Positions 25,067 through 33,635 are shown, numbered from the stretch's first letter. The stretch is DNA of 64,000 bases from Paraplanobispora siamensis (GCF_016863175.1 NZ_BOOJ01000055.1:62001-126000); one strand, 5' to 3'. Translations and numbers: made by a program. The notes: a model not told the origin generated them from the sequence alone.

Positions 25067-25552
25067 ATGCACAGGATCGACGCAGAGGCCGTCGCCCGGG
25101 AGCTCAGGGACCGTACGGAGATCGTCGACGCGCTGTACCGCTTCGGGCTCGGCCAGGACCTCGGGGACCGGCGCCTGTTCGCCTCGGCCTTCGCCGCCGA
25201 CGCCGAGCTGGACTTCCGTCCGGCCGCCGCCAGGTGGGGATCCGAACCGCCGGTGATGACGGGTCGGGAGACGATCGTCTCCACCATCCTGGAGTTGTTC
25301 GCCGGCCGGGTCGCCACCACCCACCAGGTCACCAACCCGCGCGTCGTGATCGAGGGCGACACCGCCCGCCTCACCGCGCTGGTCGAGGCGCAGCACCTGC
25401 TGACCGCCGACCACGGCACGCACGCCCTGCTGAAGAACCTCTACGACGTCGGCCTCGTCCGCGACGGCGACCGCTGGGTCATCCGCCGCCTGCGCATCGA
25501 GAACGTCTGGTTCACCGGCGACCCCGTCGCGATCTTCAACGCTCCGGGCTGA
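25067..25552 (+). CDS. SnoaL-like/SnoaL_4 domain protein
   Basis: 161 aa. Begins MHRIDAEAVARELRDRTEIVDALYRFGLGQDLGD, typical of SnoaL_4 proteins that include bile-acid dehydratase-like and aromatic dioxygenase-associated members. Later ATTHQVTNPRVVIEGDTARLTALVEAQH and RWVIRRLRIENVWFTGD complete an NTF2-fold pattern. Divergent from a LysR gene. The reaction is unknown. Confidence 0.8.
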   Translation: MHRIDAEAVARELRDRTEIVDALYRFGLGQDLGDRRLFASAFAADAELDFRPAAARWGSEPPVMTGRETIVSTILELFAGRVATTHQVTNPRVVIEGDTARLTALVEAQHLLTADHGTHALLKNLYDVGLVRDGDRWVIRRLRIENVWFTGDPVAIFNAPG

Positions 25553-25560
25553 GCGGCCGG

Positions 25561-26316
25561 CTACCCGCTGAGACGGTCGACGGCGAAGGCCAGCAGGAAC
25601 CCGACGGAGGTGATGAGCCCGGTGAAGATATGGGTGCGCTCGAACGCCTCGGGGATCATCGTGTCGGCGATCATGGTGAGGATGGCGCCGGCGGCCACGG
25701 CGGTGATGACCGCGATGGTGGCCGGCGAGGCGTCTTGGAGGGCGACGTAGCCGATGACGGCCGCCAGCGCGCTCGCCAGCGCGATCCCGCCCCAGACGCC
25801 GAAGACGTACCGGGCCCCGCGCCCGGCCCGTTTCATGCCCGCGGCGCTGGAGAGCCCCTCCGGGACGTTGGAGATGAAGACGGCGACCAGGACCGCGACG
25901 CCGACGCCCTCCCCGCTCAGCAGCGACAGGCCCAGGACCACCGACTCGGGCACCCCGTCGAGCAGGGCGCCGACGGCGATGGCCAGGCCGCTGCCCTCGA
26001 CGCCGCTCTCGCTCGCCTGCTGGCCGCCGGAGCGCTTGCGGTGCCGGGCGCCGTGACGGGCGAGCACGAGATTGGCCGTGATGTACGCCCCGGCCCCGGC
26101 CAGGAAGCCGATCGATGTGGGGCCCAGCCCTCCGGTGCGTTCGGCCTCGTCGACCAGGTCGAACGCCAGCGCCGAGATCAGCACGCCGGCGCCGAAGGCC
26201 ATCACCCCGGCGACCACGCGGGCCGGCACACGCACCAGCCAGGCGATCCCGGCTCCGAGGACCAGGGCCCCACCGGCGACGAGGCCCCACAGTCCCGCCT
26301 GCAGCCACTGCGGCAC
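25561..26316 (-). CDS. ZIP family metal transporter
   Basis: 251-aa membrane protein with about eight hydrophobic segments. GALLDGVPESVVLGL and ISNVPEGLSSA are the HxxxE/NxxPE-like metal-binding segments of ZIP transporters (TM4 and TM5), here with Asp/Asn rather than His. A polar loop HGARHRKRSGG lies between TM3 and TM4. Expected to import Zn2+ or another divalent metal. It is 1.6 kb from the zinc-independent ribosomal gene pair, but I see no Zur-type site in its own upstream region. Confidence 0.85.
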   Translation of the reverse strand: MPQWLQAGLWGLVAGGALVLGAGIAWLVRVPARVVAGVMAFGAGVLISALAFDLVDEAERTGGLGPTSIGFLAGAGAYITANLVLARHGARHRKRSGGQQASESGVEGSGLAIAVGALLDGVPESVVLGLSLLSGEGVGVAVLVAVFISNVPEGLSSAAGMKRAGRGARYVFGVWGGIALASALAAVIGYVALQDASPATIAVITAVAAGAILTMIADTMIPEAFERTHIFTGLITSVGFLLAFAVDRLSG

Positions 26317-26417
26317 AGCGGTCTCCCCATTCTCATGGCACTGCTCTCACGGCCGCCGTGTCAGCGCCCGCCGTCGCCCCCTTCCTTCCCTCTCCGTGTC
26401 CCTCACAACGGCATCCC

Positions 26418-27398
26418 TCACAACAACGTCCCCCCGGAGACCTCGAACCCGGCGAGGGCCTGGTCGATCCGGGCGAGGGTGTCGCCGTGCAGGGCGAAGC
26501 CGGCCGCCGCCGCGTTCTCCCGGATGTGGTCGGGGGTACGGCTGCCGGGGATCGCCACGACGTGCTCGTCCTGGTGGAGCAGCCAGGCCAGGGCGAGCTG
26601 GGCGGGAGTGATCCCCAGGTCGACCGCCAGGTCGCGGATCGGGGCGTAGCGGTCGTTGTTGGCCGCGAGGTTCCCGGCGGAGAAGCGCGGCGCGTTGTGC
26701 CGGAAGTCGCCCTCGCCCAGGGACCGCACGGACCCGGTGAGGAACCCGTTGCCCAGCGGGCTCCAGGCGACGACGCCCACACCCAGCTCGCGGGCGGCGG
26801 CGAGCAGCCCGGCGTCGATCGGCCGCCACATCGACCACTCGTTCTGCACCGCCGTGATCGGGTGCACCGCGTGCGCCCGGCGCAGCTGCTCCGCGGTCAC
26901 GTTGGACAGCCCGAGGTGCCTGACCAGGCCGTCGTCCACCAGCGCGGCCATCGCCCCGACGGTCTCCTCGATCGGCACGCCGGGGTCCGGATAGTGCGCG
27001 TAGTACAGGTCGATCACGTCGATCCCCAGGTTGGCCAGGCTCCGCTCCGCGTAGCGGCGCACCAGCCGCGCCTCGCCGTTCACCCGCAGCTCGCCGAAGG
27101 AGTACCCGACGGGGAAGGACCTGGCGCTCTCCCCCTCCGGTACGGCCAGGCCGAACTTCGTCGCGACGACCACCTCCTCCCGCCGCCCCCTGACGGCCCG
27201 GCCGACCAGGCGCTCGTTGTGCCCGTCCGCGCCGTAGGCGTCGCTGGTGTCCACGTGGACGGCGCCCGCGTCGAGCGCCGCGCCGATCGCCCGTTCGGCC
27301 CGGTCGTCGTCGATGTCGCCGTACATGCCCGGCGAGAGCACCATGGCGCCGAATCCGATCGCCGGGACCTTCAGGTTTCCGAGTTCGCGTGTCCTCAT
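26418..27398 (-). CDS. Aldo/keto reductase
   Basis: 326 aa from ATG 27398 (MRTRELGNLKVPAIGFGAM, the family opening). NADPH-dependent carbonyl reductase of the AKR fold. Catalytic residues are visible: Asp and Tyr in DTSDAYG, Lys in VVVATKFG, and His in DLYYAHYPD. C-terminal cofactor motif IPGSRTPDHIRENAAA. It is divergent from a LysR gene. Its promoter carries the ATAACC-N3-GGTTAT palindrome and GGTCTTGGAC block that recur before the lipoprotein gene at 28466, so it is probably a LysR target. Confidence 0.92.
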   Translation of the reverse strand: MRTRELGNLKVPAIGFGAMVLSPGMYGDIDDDRAERAIGAALDAGAVHVDTSDAYGADGHNERLVGRAVRGRREEVVVATKFGLAVPEGESARSFPVGYSFGELRVNGEARLVRRYAERSLANLGIDVIDLYYAHYPDPGVPIEETVGAMAALVDDGLVRHLGLSNVTAEQLRRAHAVHPITAVQNEWSMWRPIDAGLLAAARELGVGVVAWSPLGNGFLTGSVRSLGEGDFRHNAPRFSAGNLAANNDRYAPIRDLAVDLGITPAQLALAWLLHQDEHVVAIPGSRTPDHIRENAAAAGFALHGDTLARIDQALAGFEVSGGTLL

Positions 27399-27430
27399 GC
27401 CCTCGATCATGTGACCCGTACGGCCTTGCC

Positions 27431-27464
27431 GTCCAAGACCCCTTGCGATAACCAATGGTTATGG
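27431..27464 (-). promoter_or_regulatory. LysR-type binding site and promoter block of the aldo/keto reductase gene
   Basis: The palindrome ATAACC-AAT-GGTTAT (27448-27462) has the T-N11-A pattern of LysR sites. Seven bp farther toward the reductase gene is GGTCTTGGAC (27440-27431, minus strand), 33 bp before its start. The same two blocks with the same 7-bp spacing recur at 28401-28434; over 37 aligned positions, 28 are identical. Confidence 0.75.
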
Positions 27465-28339
27465 ACGTGCACCTGCGCGAGCTGCGCTACTTCGTCGCCG
27501 TGGCCGAGGAGCTCAACGTCACGCGCGCCGCCCGGCGGCTGTTCGTGTCGCAGCCCGCGCTGTCCAAGCAGCTCGGCGCGCTGGAGCGGCAGCTCGGCTT
27601 CCCGCTCTTCACCCGGGTGCACGGCGGGATGGTGCTCACCGAGCAGGGGCGGGCGCTGCTGCCCGCCGCCCGCGAGCTGCTGGAGCGGTGGGGCGCCGGG
27701 ATCGAGGCCGCGCGGGCGGCCGCGCCCAGCGGCACCCTGGTCGTCGGCATGCAGACCGCCGTCGGCAGGGGGATCCAGCAGGACGCGCTGCGGAGGTTCC
27801 GGGCGGCCATGCCGGGATGGGAGATCTCCCTGAGGCTGGTCGGCTGGACCGACCCGAGCGGGGGACTGGCCGACGGCACCTCCGACGTGGCCTTCGTCTG
27901 GCTGCCCGCGGCGCCCGGCCTGCGGGCCCGCGTGCTGTCCGTCGAGCGCAGGCTCGTCGCCCTGCCCGAGTCCCACCCGCTGGCGGGCAGGCGGGAGCTG
28001 TCCTTCGGCGAGCTGCGGGACGAGCCGTTCATCGCGTTGCCGGCGGAGGCCGGGCCGCTGCGGGACTTCTGGCTGGCGCGGGAGGCCAGGGACGACGATC
28101 CGGTGGTCGGGGCCACGACGAGCACCGCGGACGAGACCTTCGAGGCGATCACCAGCGGCCTCGGTGTGGCGCTGATCGCCGAGGGCAACGCCTCCCTCTA
28201 CACGCGACCGGGTGTGGTGTACCGGCCGGTGCGCGGGCTGGCCCCGGCCGAGCTGGCCATCGCCTGGCGGCGCGACGACCGCCGCCCCCAGGTGCGGGCC
28301 TTCCTGGACGCCCTTCCCGCGGCCGGCGCCCTCCCATGA
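27461..28339 (+). CDS. LysR family transcriptional regulator
   Basis: 292 aa from ATG 27461 (an in-frame ATG at 27455 adds two residues). HTH LRELRYFVAVAEELNVTRAARRLFVSQPALSKQLGALERQLGFPLF at the N-terminus and a PBP2-like effector domain (about 90-290). Its start codon overlaps the palindrome of the divergent aldo/keto reductase promoter, so it must autoregulate when bound there. A second copy of the element sits 60 bp beyond its own stop, in front of a lipoprotein gene. Confidence 0.92.
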   Translation: MDVHLRELRYFVAVAEELNVTRAARRLFVSQPALSKQLGALERQLGFPLFTRVHGGMVLTEQGRALLPAARELLERWGAGIEAARAAAPSGTLVVGMQTAVGRGIQQDALRRFRAAMPGWEISLRLVGWTDPSGGLADGTSDVAFVWLPAAPGLRARVLSVERRLVALPESHPLAGRRELSFGELRDEPFIALPAEAGPLRDFWLAREARDDDPVVGATTSTADETFEAITSGLGVALIAEGNASLYTRPGVVYRPVRGLAPAELAIAWRRDDRRPQVRAFLDALPAAGALP

Positions 28340-28401
28340 CCGGAGCCCTTCCATGACCGGAGCCCTTCCATGACCGGAGCCCTTCCATGACCGGTGCCCG
28401 C
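28334..28401. repeat. 17-bp tandem repeat (four copies) at the LysR gene end
   Basis: CCATGACCGGAGCCCTT is repeated at 28334, 28351 and 28368 without change, and at 28385 with three changes. The first copy supplies the LysR stop codon (TGA 28337-28339), so the array extends from the coding end into the intergenic region. Confidence 0.9.
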
Positions 28402-28434
28402 CATAGCCGGTGGTTATGGGCACAGGTCTTGGAC
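28401..28434 (+). promoter_or_regulatory. Second copy of the LysR-type element, before the lipoprotein gene
   Basis: ATAGCC-GGT-GGTTAT (28403-28417) and GGTCTTGGAC (28425-28434), with the same 7-bp gap as at the reductase promoter and 32 bp before ATG 28466 (33 bp at the reductase). Such matched geometry implies one regulator activating or repressing both genes. Confidence 0.75.
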
Positions 28435-28465
28435 GTCGCCGGACGGGCGCGGCGATGCTCCGTAC

Positions 28466-28963
28466 ATGACCGAGAACCTCATCCGGACCCTCTGCCTGGC
28501 GGCGGTTCTGGCCGCTCTGACCACCGCCTGCTCCGCCGGGACCGAGGCCGGGCCCACGGCGTCCGGACCGGCGGCGTCCGCCGCCCCGGCGCGGGACGCG
28601 ACGCCCTCCGTCCCCGTACGGGACACCGTGCCCGCCGAGCACCGCGCCCTGGTGGACCGCTTCGTCGAGGCGATCAACGCGGGCGACGCCGGGCGGGTGG
28701 CCGCCGTCTTCGCCCCGGAGGCCAGCTTCGACAGCGTGGGCCGCATCTACGAGGGCAGAGAGCAGATCATGGACCGCTTCCTGGTCCCCGAGGTGATCGA
28801 GGCGCGGGGGCGCTACACCCTCCTGTCGGTCGCGCCGGGCGCCGGCGGCCGGGTGGTCGCCGAGTACGACTTCGCCACCGGCCACGGCGGGCGCGAGCAC
28901 TTCACCTACGACTGCTCGGTGCGGGAACGGCGGTTCGCCGACTGCGTCGGCCGCTACGTCTGA
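28466..28963 (+). CDS. Predicted lipoprotein with SnoaL-like domain
   Basis: 165 aa. The signal peptide ends in a lipobox, ALTTAC, with the modified Cys near residue 22, followed by an Ala/Pro/Thr-rich linker. The external domain (about 60-165) has HRALVDRFVEAINAGDAGRVAAVFAPEASFDSVG and a late FTYDCSVRERRFADCVGRYV, an NTF2/SnoaL-like pattern with a probable Cys-Cys pair. No enzyme activity can be assigned. It is probably in the LysR regulon together with the aldo/keto reductase. Confidence 0.75.
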   Translation: MTENLIRTLCLAAVLAALTTACSAGTEAGPTASGPAASAAPARDATPSVPVRDTVPAEHRALVDRFVEAINAGDAGRVAAVFAPEASFDSVGRIYEGREQIMDRFLVPEVIEARGRYTLLSVAPGAGGRVVAEYDFATGHGGREHFTYDCSVRERRFADCVGRYV

Positions 28964-29050
28964 GGAACCGCTACGTCTGAGGAACCGCCACGCCTGAGGA
29001 ACCGCCACGCCTGAGGAACCGCCACGTCTGAGGAACCGCTACGTCTGAGG
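28953..29050. repeat. 17-bp tandem repeat (five copies and a partial) spanning two convergent gene ends
   Basis: GCYACGYCTGAGGAACC repeats from 28953 to 29050. The first unit covers the lipoprotein stop and the last covers the TAG of the opposite-strand transporter gene. Copies differ only at the two pyrimidine positions shown as Y. The period is not a multiple of three, so each added unit shifts frame. Confidence 0.9.
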
Positions 29051-30166
29051 CGCCGCGGTCCCCACCCCGTCGCCCGCGCCGGGCTCCGGTGCGGCCTCCC
29101 GCTCCGCACCGGGGCCCGCCGCGGCCTCCCGGTCCCTCCGAAGCAGGCGGACCAGGTCAATCGCCATGGCCGTCACCGGCACGGCCAGGATCACCCCGGC
29201 CAGTCCCGCGACGATGCCCGCCGCGACGGTGACGAGCAGGACGATCAGCGGGTGGATCTCCAGGGCGGAGCCGAACACGAACGGCGCGATCATGTTCTGC
29301 AGGCTGCCGTTCGCCAGGATCACCACGAGCAGCATCCACAGCGCGGTGCCGGGGCCTCCTGAGCCGAGCGCGATGAGCACGGCGAAGGCGCCGGAGATGA
29401 ACGCGCCGAGATAGGGGATGTAGGCCCCCATGAAGGTCGCCAGGGCGATCGCCCCGATGACCGGGAGCCGCAGGATCAGCGCGCCGGCGGCCACCAGCAC
29501 GGTGTTCACCAGGGCGATCAGGGTGACGCCCAGGAGATAGCGGCGGACGAGCACGGCCGCCCGGCCCGCCGCCTCGTGACCGAGGGCGGACGGCAGCGGG
29601 AGCGTCCGCACCACCGCGGACTCCATGATCTCGGCATCCTTGAGCAGGAAGAACATGATGTAGAGCCCGAGGACGACACCGAGGACGACCTGCATCACGG
29701 CGGCCGCGCCGTCGGCCAGGCCGGAGACCAGGCCGGTCACCACAGCGGGCGCCGCTTTGACGACGTCCTGCTTGACGGAGGTCACCTGCTCCTGGCTGAG
29801 CCCCAGGCCGGCGGCGACCTCCCGCAGGTGGTCGACGGCCCTGTCGAGTACGGTGCCGATCTCGCCGGCCTGGCCGTACAGGCTGACGGCCAGGATCACG
29901 GCGCACAGCACGACCACCCCGATGAAGGCCAGGCAGCACAGGACCGCCACGATCGAGCGCGGGATCCGCCGGGACGCGATCCGGTCCACGAGGGGGAGGA
30001 AGACGACGGCGAGGGCTGCGGCCACGAGGAGCGGCATGAGCAGCGACCGCAGCACGAACAGCAGGAACAGGACGATCGCGCAGGCCGCCACCAGCCCGGT
30101 GAACTGCCAGCCGGCCGTCCCCAGCGCGCGCATCCGCGCCGACGCCGCCGGCCGCGAGGTGGTCAC
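29039..30166 (-). CDS. AI-2E family (YdgG/PerM-like) transporter
   Basis: 375 aa from GTG 30166, with AGGGAAG upstream; a longer reading adds an unlikely Arg-rich leader. Eight hydrophobic segments with a soluble loop between 115 and 165, as in the PerM/YdgG family. Core motifs GAYIPYLGAFISG and LQNMIAPFVFG match. Members export autoinducer-2 or other small molecules or act as Na+/H+ antiporters; the true substrate here is unknown. A perfect TCACCC-N5-GGGTGA site stands 126 bp upstream. Confidence 0.88.
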   Translation of the reverse strand: MTTSRPAASARMRALGTAGWQFTGLVAACAIVLFLLFVLRSLLMPLLVAAALAVVFLPLVDRIASRRIPRSIVAVLCCLAFIGVVVLCAVILAVSLYGQAGEIGTVLDRAVDHLREVAAGLGLSQEQVTSVKQDVVKAAPAVVTGLVSGLADGAAAVMQVVLGVVLGLYIMFFLLKDAEIMESAVVRTLPLPSALGHEAAGRAAVLVRRYLLGVTLIALVNTVLVAAGALILRLPVIGAIALATFMGAYIPYLGAFISGAFAVLIALGSGGPGTALWMLLVVILANGSLQNMIAPFVFGSALEIHPLIVLLVTVAAGIVAGLAGVILAVPVTAMAIDLVRLLRRDREAAAGPGAEREAAPEPGAGDGVGTAAPQT

Positions 30167-30291
30167 GCGGTCTTCCCTGGTGCTGTCCCCGTGGTCGCCG
30201 GCCTCATCGAAACTCCCGGATGGTGCGCCGCGGGATCGACGATCCGGTCTCTCCCTGTGCCGAGGGTCCCCTCGCAGGGTCCTCCCGCGTA

Positions 30292-30308
30292 TCACCCCGG
30301 GCGGGTGA
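30292..30308. promoter_or_regulatory. Island palindrome site 1: TCACCC-N5-GGGTGA (exact)
   Basis: TCACCC at 30292 and GGGTGA ending at 30308 with spacer CGGGC. It faces the AI-2E transporter start 126 bp away, farther than most copies. Confidence 0.75.
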
Positions 30309-30517
30309 CCGGGCGCGCCGTCCCCCTCCGGGGGTGACCGGGTGTGCCGATCCGTCTCCCGCCAGTGACCCCGCCCTCCGCCGAGACCGCCCCCGCCCCG
30401 GCCGCGAGGCGTCCCGGGTCCTCCCGGGACAGCACCTATCCATTAATACGGCGCTGTCCGTTGTCCCGTCGCCGCAGCCCCTCACCCGCCGCCCGTCCTC
30501 GTGACCTTGGACGGAGC

Positions 30518-30534
30518 TCACACCTTCCGGGTGA
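30518..30534. promoter_or_regulatory. Island palindrome site 2: TCACAC-N5-GGGTGA
   Basis: TCACAC, CTTCC, GGGTGA. One mismatch to the consensus. Its full 17 bp is the exact reverse complement of site 3 (36211-36227). It lies 107 bp before the LAL regulator start at 30641. Confidence 0.75.
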
Positions 30535-30544
30535 GGGAGGGATC

Positions 30545-30588
30545 TCACCCGGGTGAAATCGCCCGCGGGTGATGTCCCATCACCCGCG
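30545..30588. promoter_or_regulatory. Zero-spacer TCACCCGGGTGA and everted GGGTGA-N7-TCACCC repeats
   Basis: TCACCCGGGTGA occupies 30545-30556. CGCGGGTGAT (30564-30573) and ATCACCCGCG (30579-30588) form a 10-bp-arm inverted repeat around GTCCC, with the half-sites pointing outward. Both lie 53-96 bp before the LAL gene and may be high-affinity autoregulatory sites or a hairpin in its leader. Confidence 0.6.
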
Positions 30589-30640
30589 TGGAACGGAATG
30601 TCGAGGCGAGGGGACGCTCAGGCGAGGATAGGGGCCGCTG

Positions 30641-33259
30641 ATGATTCCGAGGACGTTATCAGACTGGCGGGACGCGATGGCGATCAACTCCAAGGTCGTC
30701 GTCCCGGAGCAACCGCAGTGGATGGTCTGCCGGGCACGGATCATGGAGCGCCTGCGCAGGGGGACGGCGGGCTCGCTCACCGTCGTCACCGGCCCGCCGG
30801 GAGCGGGCAAGACCTCGGCCGTGGTCTCCTGGGCCACCGCCGACAAGAGTCCCGGGCCGGTCGCCTGGGTCACGCTGGATCCGGAGGACGTCCAGCCCGA
30901 GACCTTCTGGCCGCTGGTGGCCATGGCGCTCTACCACGCGGGGATCAACGTCTCCTGGGAGGCGATGGACTGGGGCAGGGCCCCCGGTGAGCTGGCCCTG
31001 GACGTCTCCGCCCACGGCGGGCCCGTCGTCCTGGTGCTGGACAACCTGCACATGTCCCACAACTCGGAGGTGAGCAGGGGGCTGACCTCCCTGCTGGAGA
31101 GTGCGCGTCCGTGGCTGCGGCTGGTGGTGACCGCGCGGCGGGACCCGGCTCTGCCGTTGCACCGCTACCGCCTGGCCGGGCAGCTCACCGAGGTGCGGGT
31201 CGGGCACCTGGCCTTCGCGGAGCGGGAGGCCGAGCCGCTGCTGGCCCAGCACGGGGTCCGGCTCGCCCCGGCGTCCCTGCGGGCGCTCGTACGGCGGACG
31301 GAGGGATGGGCGGCGGGCCTGCGCCTGGCCGCGATATCGCTGGAGGGCCACCCGGACCCGGAGGGCTTCGTCGCCCAGTTCGCCGGTGACGACAAGTCCG
31401 TCGTCGCCTACCTGATCGAGGAGGTGCTGGAGGCCCATCCCGGCGACCAGCGGCACCTGCTGCTCGTCACGAGCGTCCCCGACCGGGTCAACTCGGAGCT
31501 GGCGGCCGAGCTCGGAGGCGCGGACGCGGGGAGATCGTTCGCCGAGATGGTGCGGGACAACCCGTTCGCCACCCAGCTGGACCACGGCTGGTACCGGTAC
31601 CACCCGATGTTCGCCGAGGCGCTGCGCCTGATCCTGCGGCACGAGGCGCCCGCCGACGTCGCCGCGCTGAACCTGCGCGCCGCGGCCTGGTTCGCGCGCA
31701 GGGGCCTCCTCCTGGACGCCGTACGGCACGCCGTACGGGCCGACGACTGGGCCTACGCCTCCCGGCTCGTCATCGGCCAGACGGCGGTGGGCCGGCTGCT
31801 CGGGCTGCGGCCCGACCGCTCGCTCGTGGACGCCCTGCGCGAGATGCCGGACCACGTGACGCGGACGGAGGCCGAGTCCGGCCTCGTCGCGGCCGCCGTC
31901 GCCCGCGCGGGCGGCGACGACGTCTCCTGCGCCCGCGCTCTGCGCACCGCGACCGATCTGATCGGGCGGCTGCCCGCCGCGCGGGTCCTGCCCGCCCGCC
32001 TGGCCGCCGGCGTGATCCGGCTGACCGACCCGGGCCCGGACGACGCGGGACGGGCCCGGGCCGTCACCGAGGTCGAGAACCTCCTGCGGCGGCTCCCGGC
32101 CCGCTCGCTCGACGACCACCCCGAGATCCGCGCCCTGGTCCTGGCCGCCCGAGGCGGGATCGAGCTGGGGGAAGGGCGCATGACCGAGGCCGCCGACGCG
32201 TTCGGCACGGCCCTGACGTTCGCGCTGGAGACCGACGGGGAGTTCCTGCGCCGGCACTGCCTGGGGCATCTGGCGCTCGTCGAGTCCCTGCGCAGCAGGT
32301 TCGTCCGCGCCACCGAGCTGGCCGCGCGGGCGGAACAGCTCCCCGAGGTGTGCTCCGCGCCAGCCCGCCGCCGCGTCGCCGCCGCGCACCTCGCCTCCGC
32401 CTCGGTGGCCCTCCAGCACGTCGAGCTGCCGCGGGCCAGGCATGAGCTGTCCAGGGCGCGGATGGCCCTGGAGGAGTTCCCCGACACCGTGATGTCGGGC
32501 TTGGCCGCCCTGATCACCGCGGAGGTGGACCTGGTGGAGGGTCTGCCCCGGCGGGCGCTGGAAACCGTACGCGGTACCGTCGGCGGACCGGCGTGGCTGG
32601 AGCGCCGGCTGACGCTCGTCGAGGCCGACGCCCACACGCTGCTGGGAGAGCCCGTCGCGGCGCGCGAGGCCGCCGAGCGCGTCGGGGAGCCGGGCGACCC
32701 GCTGTCCGCGGTGGTCCTCGCACGCGCCTGGATCGGCGCCGGAGACCTGGGGACGGCCGCGAAGGTCGTGCACGAGGCGCTGGCCGAACCCGGGGCGATC
32801 CCCGCCGACGTGCGCGTGGACGCCTGGCTGCTGGACGCCTACCTCTCCTACCGGTTCGCCGACCCCTCCCGGGGCCGCCGCTCCCTCGACCGCGCCCTGC
32901 GCCTGGGCGACCGCGACCAGCTGCTGCTGCCGTTCGTGCGGTCGAGGGCCTGGCTGCAGCCCCTGTTCCGGCACGACCCCGACCTCGTCCGGCCGTACCT
33001 GCGCCTTCTGGAGCTCCTGCGCTTCCAGCCCGGGACGGTCCCGGCCTCCGCCGAGTCCGCGGTCTACGGGCAGCTGAGCGCGCGCGAACTGGACGTCCTG
33101 CGGCACCTGTCGAAGATGATGACCACCGAGGAGATCGCCTCCCAGATGTACGTGTCGGTCAACACCGTCAAGACACACCTGAAGAGCATCTACCGCAAGC
33201 TCGCGGTCACCAGGCGCGGAGAGGCGGTGCGCCGGGCCAAGCACCTCTCCCTGGTCTGA
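30641..33259 (+). CDS. LuxR family regulator of the LAL/MalT-like (STAND ATPase) class, copy 1
   Basis: 872 aa. N-terminal ATPase with Walker A GPPGAGKTS (residues 51-59) and Walker B VLVLDNLHM; a winged-helix/arm region (VTARRDPALPLHRYRLAGQLTEVR is the family motif); a long TPR-like helical sensor (about 340-800); and a C-terminal LuxR HTH (LSARELDVLRHLSKMMTTEEIASQMYVSVNTVKTHLKSIYRKL, near 812-860). Proteins of this type are inducer- and ATP-dependent activators. It sits at the edge of a block of genes sharing TCACCC-N5-GGGTGA and has several such sites before its own start, so it is the best candidate regulator. A second LAL is 0.5 kb downstream. Confidence 0.9.
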   Translation: MIPRTLSDWRDAMAINSKVVVPEQPQWMVCRARIMERLRRGTAGSLTVVTGPPGAGKTSAVVSWATADKSPGPVAWVTLDPEDVQPETFWPLVAMALYHAGINVSWEAMDWGRAPGELALDVSAHGGPVVLVLDNLHMSHNSEVSRGLTSLLESARPWLRLVVTARRDPALPLHRYRLAGQLTEVRVGHLAFAEREAEPLLAQHGVRLAPASLRALVRRTEGWAAGLRLAAISLEGHPDPEGFVAQFAGDDKSVVAYLIEEVLEAHPGDQRHLLLVTSVPDRVNSELAAELGGADAGRSFAEMVRDNPFATQLDHGWYRYHPMFAEALRLILRHEAPADVAALNLRAAAWFARRGLLLDAVRHAVRADDWAYASRLVIGQTAVGRLLGLRPDRSLVDALREMPDHVTRTEAESGLVAAAVARAGGDDVSCARALRTATDLIGRLPAARVLPARLAAGVIRLTDPGPDDAGRARAVTEVENLLRRLPARSLDDHPEIRALVLAARGGIELGEGRMTEAADAFGTALTFALETDGEFLRRHCLGHLALVESLRSRFVRATELAARAEQLPEVCSAPARRRVAAAHLASASVALQHVELPRARHELSRARMALEEFPDTVMSGLAALITAEVDLVEGLPRRALETVRGTVGGPAWLERRLTLVEADAHTLLGEPVAAREAAERVGEPGDPLSAVVLARAWIGAGDLGTAAKVVHEALAEPGAIPADVRVDAWLLDAYLSYRFADPSRGRRSLDRALRLGDRDQLLLPFVRSRAWLQPLFRHDPDLVRPYLRLLELLRFQPGTVPASAESAVYGQLSARELDVLRHLSKMMTTEEIASQMYVSVNTVKTHLKSIYRKLAVTRRGEAVRRAKHLSLV

Positions 33260-33285
33260 CATCCCGTCTGGGACACCGGTGGGGA

Positions 33286-33342
33286 TCCCGGCCGGAAGGC
33301 GGCCCCCGCGGAAGGCGGGGTAGCCGCTTCTCCCGGCCGGGA
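33286..33342 (+). terminator. GC-rich hairpin after LAL copy 1
   Basis: TCCCGGCCGG (33286-33295) pairs with CCGGCCGGGA (33333-33342); inner pairings CCCCGC/GCGGGG and GCGGC/GCCGC fill the loop. There is no T-run, but its place between convergent ends of the LAL gene and gene 33347 suggests a terminator. Confidence 0.5.
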
Positions 33343-33346
33343 CCCG

Positions 33347-33595
33347 TCAGGGGCGCTCCCCTGACAGGGGCAGCCGGCGGATCTCGACGAGTTCCAGGCC
33401 CAGTGTCTGAATACGCTCCAGGAGCGCGTAAAGAGCGGCCTGATCGAGGTCGTCTCCCCGCACGACGGTCTCCACCGGATTCAGGGTCACCTTCAGACCT
33501 TCGAAAAGGGACTGGAACGACTCTCCGACCCGGCCTCGGATTCTGATCTCGTAGCCGCGCGAGACAGCCGCACCGGAATCAGGCTCGCTGTTCAC
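33347..33595 (-). CDS. Small conserved actinobacterial protein of unknown function
   Basis: 82 aa, GTG start with AAGGAG upstream. The sequence YEIRIRGRVGESFQSLFEGLKVTLNPVETVVRGDDLDQAALYALLERIQTLGLELVEIRRL resembles short proteins often found near stress regulators in streptomycetes. It is predicted soluble, mixed alpha/beta, with no Cys. Divergent from LAL copy 2. I do not know its function; a BON- or ACT-like sensory fold is possible. Confidence 0.75.
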   Translation of the reverse strand: MNSEPDSGAAVSRGYEIRIRGRVGESFQSLFEGLKVTLNPVETVVRGDDLDQAALYALLERIQTLGLELVEIRRLPLSGERP

Positions 33596-33635
33596 GCTCG
33601 CTCTCCTTCCCCTTCCGCGGAACCCCGTGGGAGGT

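Larger units (their letters stand above)
30167..30640. other. 474-bp regulatory interval between the AI-2E gene and the first LAL regulator
   Basis: No gene is supported here. It contains two TCACCC-N5-GGGTGA-type sites (30292, 30518), a zero-spacer TCACCCGGGTGA (30545), an everted repeat (30564-30588) and an AT-rich patch ATCCATTAATAC near 30440 that could be a promoter. Its density of GGGTGA/TCACCC half-sites is the highest in the window. Confidence 0.7.

Noticed and set aside
28334-29050. Repeat arrays as a CRISPR locus
   Set aside because: The units are directly adjacent with no variable spacers, and no cas genes are present.
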